64,000 nucleotides of DNA from an uncultured Paracoccaceae bacterium (lineage in GTDB: Bacteria; Pseudomonadota; Alphaproteobacteria; Rhodobacterales; Rhodobacteraceae), in contig CANMEQ010000004.1 in the NCBI GenBank assembly GCA_947497065.1, forward strand, positions 310,001-374,000. Direction: 5' to 3'. Positions 54,208 to 63,933 of this stretch are shown here, one piece after another; position 1 is the stretch's first letter; every line of letters begins with the position of its first letter. A model generated the notes under the pieces. It made no database searches, had not been told where the DNA came from, and saw only the letters and a list, made by a program, of their open reading frames with translations. A program made the translations under genes and the position numbers.

Positions 54208-54723
54208 TCAGATCTGCGCCAGCCACGGTTGGGGCGTTTGGGTATAGGCGATGTAGAGTGGATGTTTCGGGTGGCCTGCTTTGGATAGGCCCAGATGGAA
54301 GAGTGGCGCGCCTGTTGCGCGCAGAAGGTTGGTGACATCTGCGCCGCGACCGAGGTGTTCGCCGTGGGTGCCCCAGGCGCAGATGGTGACATCGGCCCAG
54401 TCAGTGGCGTCAAGAATCGTACGGTCGTTTTCAGGGCCGATCGGATCTGCGGCGGCGCGCATTTTGCGGGGGTCGGTGTCGCGCCATGCGAAGATGTTGG
54501 TGACGCGGAAGCCGCCGTGCCCCAATGCGCGCGCGCGGCGTTCGCAGCGTTCGACGGTGGGGTCGTTTTGGACTTCAGTGGCGGTTGATGGGTTGAGCAT
54601 GACGAAGTGCACCCGTGTGCCGGACGGATCCCAGATGCGGGTCAGGGAATAGCGGTAGCGTTCGCAATCTGAATAAACGGCGGTGGAGGGCGCGTCGCCC
54701 TTGGTGTGTGTGCGTGTGATCAT
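54208..54723 (-). CDS. DUF1643 domain-containing protein
   Basis: A 171-residue cytosolic protein with the DUF1643 marks: YRYSLTRIWDPSG, VHFVMLNPSTATE, DPTVERCERRARALG and WGTHGEHLGRG. The fold and function are not established to my knowledge; the family is widespread in phages and bacteria. ATG at 54723. The 147 bases between it and the RTX start show no clear motif. Confidence 0.85.
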   Translation of the reverse strand: MITRTHTKGDAPSTAVYSDCERYRYSLTRIWDPSGTRVHFVMLNPSTATEVQNDPTVERCERRARALGHGGFRVTNIFAWRDTDPRKMRAAADPIGPENDRTILDATDWADVTICAWGTHGEHLGRGADVTNLLRATGAPLFHLGLSKAGHPKHPLYIAYTQTPQPWLAQI

Positions 54724-54788
54724 GGGGCGGTTATGCCGTTTGGCGCGAAAATGTGCTAGGGTGTGCGGGAACAGTGAAGGGGGCGGAT

Positions 54789-55157
54789 ATGCAGCTTGGT
54801 GCGTTTTCAATAAGTTTGGCGGTGAAAGACTTGGCCAAATCGATTTCGTTTTATGAGGATTTGGGGTTTGCCCGATTTGCCGGGGAGGACGCGCATGGTT
54901 ATGCGATTATGAAGAACGGCGACACGTTGGTTGGGCTTTTTCAAGGCATGTTTGAGAAGAACATGTTGACGTTTAACCCCGGTTGGGACCAATCCGCCGG
55001 TGAGGTGAACCCGTTTGACGATGTGCGTGAGATTAAGGCCAAGATCAAAGCGGCGGGCCATGAGGTAAGCCAAGAGGGCGGTGGCGAGACAGGTATTGGG
55101 TCTTTCGTGGTGATGGACCCAGATGGAAACCCGATACTGATTGATCAGCACCGGTAG
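54789..55157 (+). CDS. VOC (glyoxalase/bleomycin-resistance) superfamily protein
   Basis: A 122-residue single-domain VOC protein: FSISLAVKDLAKSISFYEDL at the start, DAHGYAIMKNGDTLVGLFQG in the middle and GSFVVMDPDGNPILIDQH at the end. Members bind metals and act on small molecules or sequester antibiotics; none can be named here. It is the only rightward gene in the rbfA-to-pnp region. The ATG follows AAGGGGGCGG. Confidence 0.88.
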   Translation: MQLGAFSISLAVKDLAKSISFYEDLGFARFAGEDAHGYAIMKNGDTLVGLFQGMFEKNMLTFNPGWDQSAGEVNPFDDVREIKAKIKAAGHEVSQEGGGETGIGSFVVMDPDGNPILIDQHR

Positions 55158-55164
55158 CTTGCCA

Positions 55165-56067
55165 TTAGCGCACGAAAACCCGTGTTGGGTGCAATTCACC
55201 TGATTTGAAGGTGCCTACGGCGATGGCTTGGCCGCCGTTGTCGGCCCAACATTCTTCGCCGTATTCAACGTCGCCCATCACCAAGGCAGGATTGCCGTTG
55301 CGCAGTTTGACGATGCTGGATTCGGGGCAGTGCACGCGGGGCAGATCGTCCAGGCCTGCTTCGAGCGGGTGGATCAGGTGATCGAGGCCGTCTGTTTTGG
55401 CGTGGGCGTCCAGCTGGTCGAGGGAGACCCCGTCTTTGGCGTCGAACGGGCCGGACCAAATGCGGCGTAATTCGCGGACGTGGCCGTGGCAGCCCAAGGC
55501 TTCGCCGAGATCGCGGGCGATGGAGCGGACATAGCCGCCTTTGCCACAGGTCATTTCGAGGGTGACATGATCGGGGTCGGGGCGGTCGATGAGCAGCAGT
55601 TCTTCGACCCACAGCGGGCGCGCTGCGATTTCGAAGTCTTCGCCGTCGCGGGCACGTTTGTAGGCGCGTTCACCGTCGATTTTCACGGCAGAGAAGGCGG
55701 GTGGCACCTGCATGATGTCCCCCACAAACTGGCCCAGCTGGGCTTTGATGTCGTCGTCGCTGGGGCGGTTGGTGCTTTCAGCGATGACTTCGCCTTCGGC
55801 GTCGTCGGTGTTGGTTTTCTGACCGAGCCGGACGGTGAAGGTGTATGCTTTCAACGCATCGGTGATGTAAGGCACGGTTTTCGTGGCCTCGCCCAAAGCA
55901 ACGGCGAGGACGCCTGTCGCGTCGGGGTCGAGTGTGCCTGCGTGACCTGCTTTTTTGGCATCAAGCGCCCAGCGCACTTTGTTCACGACGGACGTAGAGG
56001 TGATGCCAGCGGGTTTATCCACCACGAGCCACCCGTGCAGGTCGCGTCCTTTGCGTTTGCGTGCCAT
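55165..56067 (-). CDS. truB: tRNA pseudouridine(55) synthase
   Basis: A 300-residue enzyme that makes the T-loop pseudouridine of tRNA. The catalytic aspartate is D47 in [45 protein letters not shown] and [15 protein letters not shown] are family marks. ATG at 56067. Second classical member of the rbfA-truB-rpsO-pnp order. Confidence 0.96.
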   Translation of the reverse strand: MARKRKGRDLHGWLVVDKPAGITSTSVVNKVRWALDAKKAGHAGTLDPDATGVLAVALGEATKTVPYITDALKAYTFTVRLGQKTNTDDAEGEVIAESTNRPSDDDIKAQLGQFVGDIMQVPPAFSAVKIDGERAYKRARDGEDFEIAARPLWVEELLLIDRPDPDHVTLEMTCGKGGYVRSIARDLGEALGCHGHVRELRRIWSGPFDAKDGVSLDQLDAHAKTDGLDHLIHPLEAGLDDLPRVHCPESSIVKLRNGNPALVMGDVEYGEECWADNGGQAIAVGTFKSGELHPTRVFVR

Positions 56068-56133
56068 GTGCGTTGGCCTCCCATTGATCAGGCGGGCGAG
56101 GTAGCGGAGCGTATGCGTGCCGTCAAGCGGTGG

Positions 56134-56484
56134 CTAGATGCGGTCCCACGGGGTGAGGGCGTATTTTCTGCGACCATGGGCGTAATAGAAGGCCATGGCG
56201 AGGCCGAAGAAGACGCCCGCGAGAATGGCTGTGCTGGTGGCTTCGGGCGAGGGCATGCCGGTTTTGGACCAGATGAAGACCCACATGAAGCCACCCCAGA
56301 CGCCTGCGAAAAAGAGGGCTGCGACATTGAATGCAATGAAGAAGGGGGCGTAATGCGGGGGGCGTGTTTTCCAACCGAGTTTGGCGATGGCTGCTTGCAA
56401 GGGGGGGTAGGCATTGCTGGGCCAGACGCCTGCGGCAGAGAGTTCGGCCATCGCTTTATCGAATTTTCGGTCAAATGGGGTCAT
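56134..56484 (-). CDS. DUF6404 family membrane protein
   Basis: A 116-residue protein with two hydrophobic helices (FFIAFNVAALFFAGVWGGFM and ILAGVFFGLAMAFYYAH) and an N-terminal soluble part with GVWPSNAYPPLQAAIAKLGW. I assign the DUF6404 label from memory. Function is unknown. It lies between truB and the phosphodiester-glycosidase-like gene on the same strand. Confidence 0.78.
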   Translation of the reverse strand: MTPFDRKFDKAMAELSAAGVWPSNAYPPLQAAIAKLGWKTRPPHYAPFFIAFNVAALFFAGVWGGFMWVFIWSKTGMPSPEATSTAILAGVFFGLAMAFYYAHGRRKYALTPWDRI

Positions 56485-56499
56485 CTGCGGCCTGACGTT

Positions 56500-57216
56500 T
56501 CAGTCTTCTGGCGCGAGGACGCCGACGATCGGGCCCATTTGCCAGCCAAAGTCGGACCGGCCAGAGGCGCTGTCGTACATGCGGCTGATGCGGCCATCGA
56601 AAAACAAGGCGTTGGGCAGATTCAGGTGATCGCGGAACAGGGTCGCGAAATCGTGGAAGTTTACCAGATCATTGGAGATGGCGAAGACCGCGCGGCTGCC
56701 GTCGGCGGTGGTGCCGACACCGTTTCGGATGTTGGTCGACGTTCCGTTTTTGATGAAACGAGGGTGCAGCTGGCCATCAATCACGAGCATTGGGCCGGAT
56801 TGGGTGGCATAGGTGCAGTCTGGCTGGCGGGCCTGATATTCGAGGGTTTCATACACCTGCAAAGTGTCAGAGATACAAAAGACACCGTTGGGAAGCAGGC
56901 CGAAATTGCCCGGCCCGTCGGATGCGATAACCCGCATTTCTTCGACGCCGTCTTCGATGTAGTGCCCCACAGGGTCGCGGTCATCGTGGTACATGCCGGC
57001 GTTCATGGCGAACAGCAGGTCGCGATTCTCAAAGCGTTCGACGGCGTTGAAGCCGCCCAGAATTGCGCCTTCATCGTTGCGCAAAAACAATTGCAGGTCT
57101 TCGGAGGCGGCAACGTCGCAGACGGTGAAGGACACGCCGAGGTGATCGACGTCTTCGCAGGTGACGGCGGCTGCGGGCGCGGCGGCCAACGTGAGGAGGG
57201 CAGCCAGCGCGCGCAT
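56500..57216 (-). CDS. Phosphodiester glycosidase family (DUF2233) exported protein
   Basis: A 238-residue protein with a signal peptide ([18 protein letters not shown]). The family marks are AMNAGMYHDD, GLLPNGVFC and NALFFDGRIS, as in the NAGPA/YigE-like phosphodiester glycosidases; catalytic activity has been shown for only some members. Its ATG overlaps the rbfA stop by one base (TGATG), implying translational coupling with rbfA. A role in cell-wall or glycan turnover is inferred. Confidence 0.87.
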   Translation of the reverse strand: MRALAALLTLAAAPAAAVTCEDVDHLGVSFTVCDVAASEDLQLFLRNDEGAILGGFNAVERFENRDLLFAMNAGMYHDDRDPVGHYIEDGVEEMRVIASDGPGNFGLLPNGVFCISDTLQVYETLEYQARQPDCTYATQSGPMLVIDGQLHPRFIKNGTSTNIRNGVGTTADGSRAVFAISNDLVNFHDFATLFRDHLNLPNALFFDGRISRMYDSASGRSDFGWQMGPIVGVLAPED

Positions 57217-57629
57217 CAATCGTCCTGCTGGTCGTCGTCGCGCAGGTCGCGGGCGACGCGTTCGTCGGCAAACATTGCGCGCGTTGCATCCATCCGGTCA
57301 TACATATCGTCGATGCGGAACCGCAGGTCGGGCGCATGTTTGAGTTTCATGCCTTTGGTGATGAGGTGGCGCAGTTCACCTTTGTTGCGGGCCAAGGCCG
57401 CAATCGCGAGATCTGCGTCTTTCCCGCCCAACGGCAGCACGAAGGCTGTCGCGATGGAGAGATCGGGCGTCATGCGCACCTCGCCCACGGTTATGGACAT
57501 TTTTTGCAGGTCGGGGTCGTGGACCTCGCCGCGTTGGAGGAGTTCGGACAGCGTACGCCGGATCAGCTCGCCAACGCGGAGCTGTCTTTGGGAGGGGCCG
57601 TCCTTGCCTTGAAAACTATTCTTTGCCAT
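57216..57629 (-). CDS. rbfA: Ribosome-binding factor A
   Basis: A 137-residue KH-fold factor for 30S maturation: [20 protein letters not shown] at the N terminus, [14 protein letters not shown] and [19 protein letters not shown]. An acidic tail ([10 protein letters not shown]) closes it. ATG at 57629; three codons upstream are also possible (MHP). Divergent from dapB; nusA and infB, its usual upstream partners, are not here. Confidence 0.95.
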   Translation of the reverse strand: MAKNSFQGKDGPSQRQLRVGELIRRTLSELLQRGEVHDPDLQKMSITVGEVRMTPDLSIATAFVLPLGGKDADLAIAALARNKGELRHLITKGMKLKHAPDLRFRIDDMYDRMDATRAMFADERVARDLRDDDQQDD

Positions 57630-57698
57630 GGGGTGCATGTAAGCAGATGACAGCGATTTGCCAAGCGGCTGCGCAAAGATGTGACGAAAGGGAAGACC

Positions 57699-58517
57699 AT
57701 GACAGACCTACCAGGGATCGTGATTACCGGCGGATCGGGCCGAATGGGGCAGATGTTGATCAAATCTGTCCTGGAGTCTGACGTCTGTGCGTTGGCGGGT
57801 GTTTTGGAACGGTCGGGTCACGCGTGGGTTGGCCAGGATGTGGGCGTTGCCATGGGGGGCGCGGCTGTTGGTGTGGTTGTCAGTGATGATGTGGGAGCGA
57901 CATTTGAGGGCGCGCAGGCGGTGATTGATTTTACGGCGCCGGCTGCGACTGTTGCGTTTGCGGAGGTGGCGGCCAGGGCCGGTGTTGTGCATGTGATCGG
58001 CACGACAGGACTGTCAGAGGATGACATTACCGCATTGGATGCGACGGCGCAGAACGGTGTGATCGTGCGGGCGGGCAATATGTCTTTGGGGGTTAACCTT
58101 TTGGTTCAGCTGACCAAAAAGGTGGCCGCGGCGCTGGATGAGGATTTCGATATTGAAGTGATTGAAGCGCACCATCACCACAAGGTTGATGCGCCGTCCG
58201 GTACGGCGTTGATGTTGGGCGAGGCGGCTGCCGAAGGGCGCGGTGTTGCGTTGAAAGATGTCAGCGACAGTGGGCGGGACGGAATCACCGGTGCCCGCAC
58301 GCGCGGTGACATTGGATTTAGTGCGATTCGGGGCGGCGATATCGTGGGGGAGCATGATGTGTTGTTTGCCGCCGCAGGTGAGCGGATCAAGCTGACCCAT
58401 ATCGCGACGGATCGTGCTATTTTCGCGCGGGGCGCGTTGAAGGCGGCGATCTGGGGGCAGGGCAAACCTGCGGGTGCTTATTCCATGCTGGATGTGTTGG
58501 GTTTAGCCGACGAGTGA
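57699..58517 (+). CDS. dapB: 4-Hydroxy-tetrahydrodipicolinate reductase
   Basis: A 272-residue NAD(P)H-dependent enzyme of lysine and diaminopimelate synthesis. The cofactor motif is TGGSGRMGQ at 10-18; the catalytic [15 protein letters not shown] and the [19 protein letters not shown] segment are complete. AAAGGGAAG precedes the ATG at 57699. Divergent from rbfA. Confidence 0.97.
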   Translation: MTDLPGIVITGGSGRMGQMLIKSVLESDVCALAGVLERSGHAWVGQDVGVAMGGAAVGVVVSDDVGATFEGAQAVIDFTAPAATVAFAEVAARAGVVHVIGTTGLSEDDITALDATAQNGVIVRAGNMSLGVNLLVQLTKKVAAALDEDFDIEVIEAHHHHKVDAPSGTALMLGEAAAEGRGVALKDVSDSGRDGITGARTRGDIGFSAIRGGDIVGEHDVLFAAAGERIKLTHIATDRAIFARGALKAAIWGQGKPAGAYSMLDVLGLADE

Positions 58518-58574
58518 ACCAAATCGTAACGTCGTGCGTAGAAAAGGTACCCGTATGCAGAGGAGTACCTGACG

Positions 58575-58931
58575 ATGTTACGTTATTTTGTGACCCTAAT
58601 TGCCGTGTTTGGTCTGCCGTCCGCCGCACTTGCGTTTGAGCGCATCAGCGAGCGAAGTGCGTTTGTAGAGACTGTTGCAGGTAAGGATCTGAAGATCCCG
58701 CTATATGGATTGACCATTAACGTGGAGCCGAACGGGGCCATTGCTGGTAAAGCGATGGGGTTTGACATCACCGGATCATGGGCCTGGGACAACGGGTACT
58801 TTTGTCGCGACATGGATTGGTCGGGCACGCCGATTGAATACAATTGCCAGCTGGTTGAGGTTGATGGGGACCGGATCAGGTTCACTGTCGATCAAGGTGC
58901 GGGCGACGACGCGGTTTTGCGCATCCGGTAG
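58575..58931 (+). CDS. Small exported protein downstream of dapB, unknown
   Basis: A 118-residue protein with a Sec signal peptide (MLRYFVTLIAVFGLPSAALA) and a short beta-rich body (IPLYGLTINVEPNGAIAG, ITGSWAWDNGYFCRDMDW, YNCQLVEVDGDRIRF). Two cysteines could pair. GAGGAG gives a good ribosome site inside a small AGGTAC/GTACCT hairpin. Homologues may carry a dihydrodipicolinate-reductase label by transfer from the neighbour; nothing in the sequence supports that. Confidence 0.75.
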   Translation: MLRYFVTLIAVFGLPSAALAFERISERSAFVETVAGKDLKIPLYGLTINVEPNGAIAGKAMGFDITGSWAWDNGYFCRDMDWSGTPIEYNCQLVEVDGDRIRFTVDQGAGDDAVLRIR

Positions 58932-58937
58932 TGCCGC

Positions 58938-59126
58938 TTAGAAATCGACGGCGATGCCTTTGCGTTCCCAATCGCCGAAACGCACAGGTTCGGGGCCGTC
59001 GCGGCCGCCGAGCTCTTCTTGCAGGTTCAGACCTTTGTCAGCTTTGCGCCGTTCGGCGGCTTCGGCCAAGGCGCGCTGGGCGGCTTCGGGAAGGTCTTTG
59101 TTTGGTTTTGGATCAGTGTCAGACAT
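58938..59126 (-). CDS. SDHAF4-like (DUF1674) succinate dehydrogenase assembly factor
   Basis: A 62-residue protein ending in GGRDGPEPVRFGDWERKG, the hallmark of SDHAF4/DUF1674, which in mitochondria protects flavinated SdhA before complex II assembly. The N terminus is charged and Ala-rich (ALAEAAERRKADKG). ATG at 59126 with AAGGAGAC upstream. No sdh genes are in the window. Divergent from rsmB. Confidence 0.9.
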   Translation of the reverse strand: MSDTDPKPNKDLPEAAQRALAEAAERRKADKGLNLQEELGGRDGPEPVRFGDWERKGIAVDF

Positions 59127-59193
59127 GACGGTCTCCTTGCGGCGGTTCATTGTGTGATATACGCCGCATGGATCATTAGCCAAGGGGTTTCGA

Positions 59194-60492
59194 ATGTCGC
59201 AGCAGGGTCAGTCTAACAGCAACAAGCAAGGTTTGGGGCCACGCAAGGCCGCCGTTTACTTGTTGGATCAAGTGACAGGCCAAGGAAAGTTGTTGCCGGA
59301 ATTGATTGGCGAAGGTGCGTTGCAGCATTTGTCGCCTGAGGATCGTGCACGCGCACAGCGGCTGGCGATGGAGACATTGCGCGGCTTGGCGCGGGCGGAC
59401 CGGATGTTGGCGCGGTTTGTGCAGCGTACCCCTCCGTTGGCGGTGCGCAATGTGTTGCGGCTTTGTACAGTTGAATTGGCGGGCGGCGAAGCGGCCCATG
59501 GTGTGGTGAACGCCGGTGTTGAATTGGTGGCACGCAACAAACGGACGTCGTCGATGAAGGGCATGGTGAACGCTGTGCTGCGCAAGGTTGCGGCGGAAGG
59601 GCCTGATGGCTGGGCGAAATTGGCAACCCCGCGCATGCCCGGTTGGCTGCGTAGCCCGTTGAAAGATGGATATGGCCCCGAGGTTGTGGCTGCGATGGAG
59701 AAGGCGCAATTCGCCGGTGCGCCGTTGGATTTGACCGTAAAAGGGGATGCTGCGGCGGTGGCGGAGACCTTGGGTGGCGAGGTTTTGCCGACAGGATCTG
59801 TACGGGTGCCCCAAGGGGGGCAGGTGTCTGCGCTGGCCGGTTTTGATGCGGGCGATTGGTGGGTGCAGGATGCAGCCGCTGCCATTCCGGTACTGGTGAT
59901 GGCGCCGCAAAAGGGTGAAAAGATTTTGGATTTATGTGCGGCTCCGGGGGGCAAGACGATGCAGATCGCGGCGGCTGGTGCGCATGTTGTGGCGGTTGAT
60001 GCGTCTGCCGGGCGGATGCGCCGTGTGACAGAAAACCTGGAGCGCGTGAAGCTGAGTGCCGAGACGGTTGTGTCTGATGCGTTTGAGTATGAGCAAGATG
60101 GGTTTGATGCGATTTTGTTGGATGCACCCTGTTCCGCGACGGGGACGATTCGCAGGCACCCCGATTTGCCCTATGCCAAAGACGGGTCGGAATTTGCGGA
60201 GCTGATCGATCAGCAGGCGCGTATGATTGACCATGCTTTGACGCTTTTGAAACCGGGGGGGCGGTTGGTGTTTTGTACCTGCAGCCTGCTGCCAGATGAG
60301 GGTGAGGTTCAGGTGGAAGAGGCATTGGCGCGCCATGATGGTTTGACGGTGGATACTGAGGCGTTGACCATTGCTGGCGTTGATGATGCGTGGCGTACGG
60401 AGGAAGGCGGCTTGCGTTTGCGGCCTGATTTTTGGGCTGACAAGGGCGGTATGGACGGATTTTACATCGCCCAGCTGCGAAAGCCTGCGTGA
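59194..60492 (+). CDS. rsmB: RsmB/NOP family 16S rRNA (cytosine-C5) methyltransferase
   Basis: A 432-residue enzyme with an N-terminal NusB-like RNA-binding domain (about 10-140) and a Rossmann methyltransferase (about 225-430). The SAM loop is LDLCAAPGGKTMQIA, and the two catalytic cysteines lie in DAPCSATGTIRRHPD (about 310) and FCTCSLLPDEGE (about 362). It should make m5C967 of 16S rRNA. AAGGGG precedes the ATG. Confidence 0.93.
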   Translation: MSQQGQSNSNKQGLGPRKAAVYLLDQVTGQGKLLPELIGEGALQHLSPEDRARAQRLAMETLRGLARADRMLARFVQRTPPLAVRNVLRLCTVELAGGEAAHGVVNAGVELVARNKRTSSMKGMVNAVLRKVAAEGPDGWAKLATPRMPGWLRSPLKDGYGPEVVAAMEKAQFAGAPLDLTVKGDAAAVAETLGGEVLPTGSVRVPQGGQVSALAGFDAGDWWVQDAAAAIPVLVMAPQKGEKILDLCAAPGGKTMQIAAAGAHVVAVDASAGRMRRVTENLERVKLSAETVVSDAFEYEQDGFDAILLDAPCSATGTIRRHPDLPYAKDGSEFAELIDQQARMIDHALTLLKPGGRLVFCTCSLLPDEGEVQVEEALARHDGLTVDTEALTIAGVDDAWRTEEGGLRLRPDFWADKGGMDGFYIAQLRKPA

Positions 60493-60564
60493 CTTTGAGG
60501 CGCTGACCCGCTATAGATTTGCCAACGCAAAGATGCCGAATGGCACGGGCGAGAGGCAAGTACA

Positions 60565-62298
60565 GTGGTGGAAACATCCGATTTCAAATCAAGGCGCGTG
60601 CGTCTGATGAACCAACTGCATGCGCGGTTGGCGGCGCGTGGCAGTCCTGCGACGGCATTTCAGTCGACGCCGGAACCCAAGATGATTGGGCATTTCGCGC
60701 GCGGGCGTCAGTTGCTGGCGGGTAATTTTCTGTTTTCCGGTCATTTGATCGAAGCGCCCGGTGTGACCATTTGGGATGCTGCAGCCCGTGTGGATACGGC
60801 CACGGAGGCGGCGCATGGGTTCAATTGGTTGGATGATCTGGCGGCGGTTGGGGACAACAAGGCGCGGATTGCTGCGCAAGATTGGATGCAGGAATGGATT
60901 GTCCGGTTTGGCAACGGCGCAGGCACCGGCTGGACCCCTGATTTAACCGGTCGACGTTTGATCCGCTGGATCGCCCATGGGTTCTTTTTGTTGCGGGGGG
61001 CGGATAAGGCGGCGTCTGAGGCGTATTTCCGGTCGGCTGCGCAACAGGCTGTGTTTTTGTCGCGCCGTTGGAAGGCTGCGCGGGCGGGGTTGCCCCGATT
61101 CGAGGCGCTGGCTGGGATGATTTATGCGGGCCTCAGTTTGCAGGGGATGGAGCGGCATGTGCAGCCGGCCATTGCTATGCTGACCCGCGATTGCGCGACG
61201 CAGATTGGGGCGGATGGGGGAATCCCGTCACGCAACCCTGAAGAATTGCTAGATGTTTTGACGTTGCTGACCTGGGTTGATGCCGCATTGCGGGACGCCA
61301 AGCATCCCGTGCCGGATGAATTGACGGCGGCGATGCACAGGATTGTGCCAACGTTGCGAGCGGTGCGCCACAGTGATGGCGGATTGGCGCGGTTTCATGG
61401 TGGTGGGCGTGGATTGGACGGTTGGCTGGACCAAGCTTTGGCGGCTGTGGGCGATTTGGGGAAGCCCGCTCAGCAGTTGCACATGGGGTATGGCCGTTTG
61501 GCGGCGGGCCGAACATCGGTGGTTGTTGATGTTGCAGAGCCGCCTGCGGGGGCATCTGCGGCGGAGGGCCATGCGTCGACCTTGGCGTTGGAGCTGACGT
61601 CGGGCCGCAGGCCGCTGATTGTGAACTGTGGGTCTGGGGCGAGTTTTGGGCCGGAGTGGCGCAGGGCGGGCCGAGCTACGCCGAGCCATTCGACATTGTC
61701 GATTGAGGGGGTCTCGTCCTCGCGGATTGCGGTGAACGGGAGCGGGCAAGAGGTTTTGACGGATGGGCCGAAAGAGGTTCAATCGGAATTTGGTGAGGTG
61801 GCTGACGGTGTGCGATTGGCGATGGCCCACGATGGATATCGGCGCACCCATGGTCTGACCCATGTGCGGACGCTGGATATGACGGCCGATGGCCGCGCGT
61901 TGGCGGGGGAAGATTTGCTGACGACATTGGATGCTGCGGATGAGCCGCGGTTTGACAAAGCGTTGGATGCGGAGACGTTGCAGGGCATTCCGTGGTCGGT
62001 GCGATTCCATTTGCACCCTGAGGTCGAGGCGGCGTTGGATTTGGGCGGTGCGGCTGTGTCGTTGACGCAAAAATCAGGTGAGATTTGGGTGTTCCGGCAG
62101 GATGGGGCGCAACAAATGCGGTTGGAACCGTCCGTTTACCTTGAAAATGGGCGATTAAGACCGCGTGCGACGCAACAGGTGGTTTTATCTGGGCGCAGTT
62201 TGTCCTATGCGACGCGCATCCGTTGGTCTTTGTCCAAAGCGCAAGACACGCCACTTGCTTTGCGCGACATCGATGATCCAACGGCATTGGATTTTTGA
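60565..62298 (+). CDS. Heparinase II/III-like protein
   Basis: A 577-residue protein. The N-terminal alpha/alpha region (to about 300) and C-terminal beta region (about 310-540; [23 protein letters not shown] [31 protein letters not shown]) match the Heparinase_II_III family of polysaccharide lyases. No signal peptide is seen; substrate is unknown. Two GTG codons at 60565 and 60568 follow GAGAGG; ATG 60607 is an alternative. It sits between rsmB and purH, an order I recall as common in alphaproteobacteria. Confidence 0.85.
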   Translation: MVETSDFKSRRVRLMNQLHARLAARGSPATAFQSTPEPKMIGHFARGRQLLAGNFLFSGHLIEAPGVTIWDAAARVDTATEAAHGFNWLDDLAAVGDNKARIAAQDWMQEWIVRFGNGAGTGWTPDLTGRRLIRWIAHGFFLLRGADKAASEAYFRSAAQQAVFLSRRWKAARAGLPRFEALAGMIYAGLSLQGMERHVQPAIAMLTRDCATQIGADGGIPSRNPEELLDVLTLLTWVDAALRDAKHPVPDELTAAMHRIVPTLRAVRHSDGGLARFHGGGRGLDGWLDQALAAVGDLGKPAQQLHMGYGRLAAGRTSVVVDVAEPPAGASAAEGHASTLALELTSGRRPLIVNCGSGASFGPEWRRAGRATPSHSTLSIEGVSSSRIAVNGSGQEVLTDGPKEVQSEFGEVADGVRLAMAHDGYRRTHGLTHVRTLDMTADGRALAGEDLLTTLDAADEPRFDKALDAETLQGIPWSVRFHLHPEVEAALDLGGAAVSLTQKSGEIWVFRQDGAQQMRLEPSVYLENGRLRPRATQQVVLSGRSLSYATRIRWSLSKAQDTPLALRDIDDPTALDF

Positions 62299-62318
62299 TA
62301 TCGCCTGAGGGGGCCCCT

Positions 62319-63908
62319 ATGACCGACCTGCATCCCATTCGCCGCGCACTGCTTTCTGTTTCTGACAAGACCGGATTGATTGATCTGGGAAAGGCGCTGG
62401 CTGCGCGTGGTGTTGAGCTATTGTCTACTGGCGGGTCCGCCAAAGCGCTGCGCGATGCAGGGCTGGACGTGCGTGATGTTGCCGATGTGACTGGTTTTCC
62501 AGAGATGATGGACGGTCGCGTGAAAACATTGCACCCCGGTGTGCATGGTGGCCTGTTGGCGTTGCGTGACAATGATGAGCATGTTGCTGCGATGGAGGCC
62601 CACAATATTGGGGCGATCGATTTGTTGGTCGTGAACCTTTACCCGTTTGAAGCCGCTTTGGCGCGCGGGGCGGATTATGATGAGATGATTGAAAACATCG
62701 ACATTGGTGGCCCGGCGATGATCCGTGCGGCGGCAAAGAACCATGCGTTTGTGAATACTGTGGTCGATGTTGAGGATTACGATGTATTGCTGGCTGAATT
62801 GGATGCCAACGATGGATCAACCAGCTATGCGTTCCGTCAGACATTGGCGCAGACAGCCTATGCGCGCACGGGTGCCTATGATGCGGCTGTGAGCACATGG
62901 ATGGCAGGTGCAATTGGCAATGCCGCACCACGCCGCAAGGCGGTTGCCGGGACTTTGGCGCAGACATTGCGGTATGGCGAAAACCCACACCAGCAGGCGG
63001 CGTTCTACGTGGATGGGTCTGATCGTCCGGGTGTGGCGACGGCGGAGCAGCACCAAGGTAAAGAGCTGTCTTACAACAACATCAATGACACCGATGCGGC
63101 ATTTGAATTGGTCAGTGAGTTTGACCCCAAGGATGGCCCTGCGGTTGCGATCATTAAGCACGCGAACCCATGTGGTGTTGCACGCGGCGAAAGCCTTGCC
63201 GAGGCTTATCAAAAGGCATTCGAATGTGATCAAACCTCTGCGTTTGGTGGTATCATCGCCCTCAACGGTGAGTTGGACGCCCAGACGGCTGAGAAGATCA
63301 CAGGTATCTTCACAGAAGTTGTGATTGCGCCGTCTGCGACAGATGAGGCGAAGGCATTGTTTGCTGCTAAAAAGAACCTGCGTTTGTTGACGACAGGAGC
63401 ATTGGCCGATCCGATGACAACAGCGCAGACGATCCGCCAAGTGTCTGGCGGGTATCTGATGCAAGACAAAGACAACGGGTTTATCGCGCCGGAAGACCTG
63501 AAGGTTGTGACCAAGGTTAAGCCGACAGATGCGCAATTGGCGGATCTGATGTTTGCTTGGAAAGTGGCGAAACACGTTAAATCTAACGCGATTGTTTACG
63601 TTAAAGATGGTGCGACGGTTGGTGTTGGCGCGGGGCAGATGAGCCGCGTGGACAGTGCGTTGATCGCTGCAAAGAAAGCGGAACGTATGGCCGAAGCGCT
63701 GGGCTTGCCCACACCATTGACCCAAGGGTCTGCGGTGGCGTCTGATGCGTTCTTCCCGTTTGCGGATGGTTTGCTGGAGGCGGCCGCTGCGGGTGCGTCA
63801 TGCGTTATTCAACCCGGTGGATCGATGCGCGATGACGAGGTGATTGCGGCAGCTGATGAGGCTGGTTTGGCTATGGTGTTCACCGGAATGCGTCACTTCC
63901 GCCACTAA
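62319..63908 (+). CDS. purH: Bifunctional AICAR formyltransferase/IMP cyclohydrolase
   Basis: A 529-residue enzyme for the last two steps of purine synthesis. The MGS-like IMP cyclohydrolase domain is at about 1-150 ([35 protein letters not shown]), and the AICAR transformylase domain at about 150-529 ([24 protein letters not shown]). The ATG at 62319 gives the canonical length. It follows the heparinase-like stop by 20 bases and precedes lspA by 25. Confidence 0.97.
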   Translation: MTDLHPIRRALLSVSDKTGLIDLGKALAARGVELLSTGGSAKALRDAGLDVRDVADVTGFPEMMDGRVKTLHPGVHGGLLALRDNDEHVAAMEAHNIGAIDLLVVNLYPFEAALARGADYDEMIENIDIGGPAMIRAAAKNHAFVNTVVDVEDYDVLLAELDANDGSTSYAFRQTLAQTAYARTGAYDAAVSTWMAGAIGNAAPRRKAVAGTLAQTLRYGENPHQQAAFYVDGSDRPGVATAEQHQGKELSYNNINDTDAAFELVSEFDPKDGPAVAIIKHANPCGVARGESLAEAYQKAFECDQTSAFGGIIALNGELDAQTAEKITGIFTEVVIAPSATDEAKALFAAKKNLRLLTTGALADPMTTAQTIRQVSGGYLMQDKDNGFIAPEDLKVVTKVKPTDAQLADLMFAWKVAKHVKSNAIVYVKDGATVGVGAGQMSRVDSALIAAKKAERMAEALGLPTPLTQGSAVASDAFFPFADGLLEAAAAGASCVIQPGGSMRDDEVIAAADEAGLAMVFTGMRHFRH

Positions 63909-63933
63909 TAATTAACTAAAGGGGCCGCGTTCA

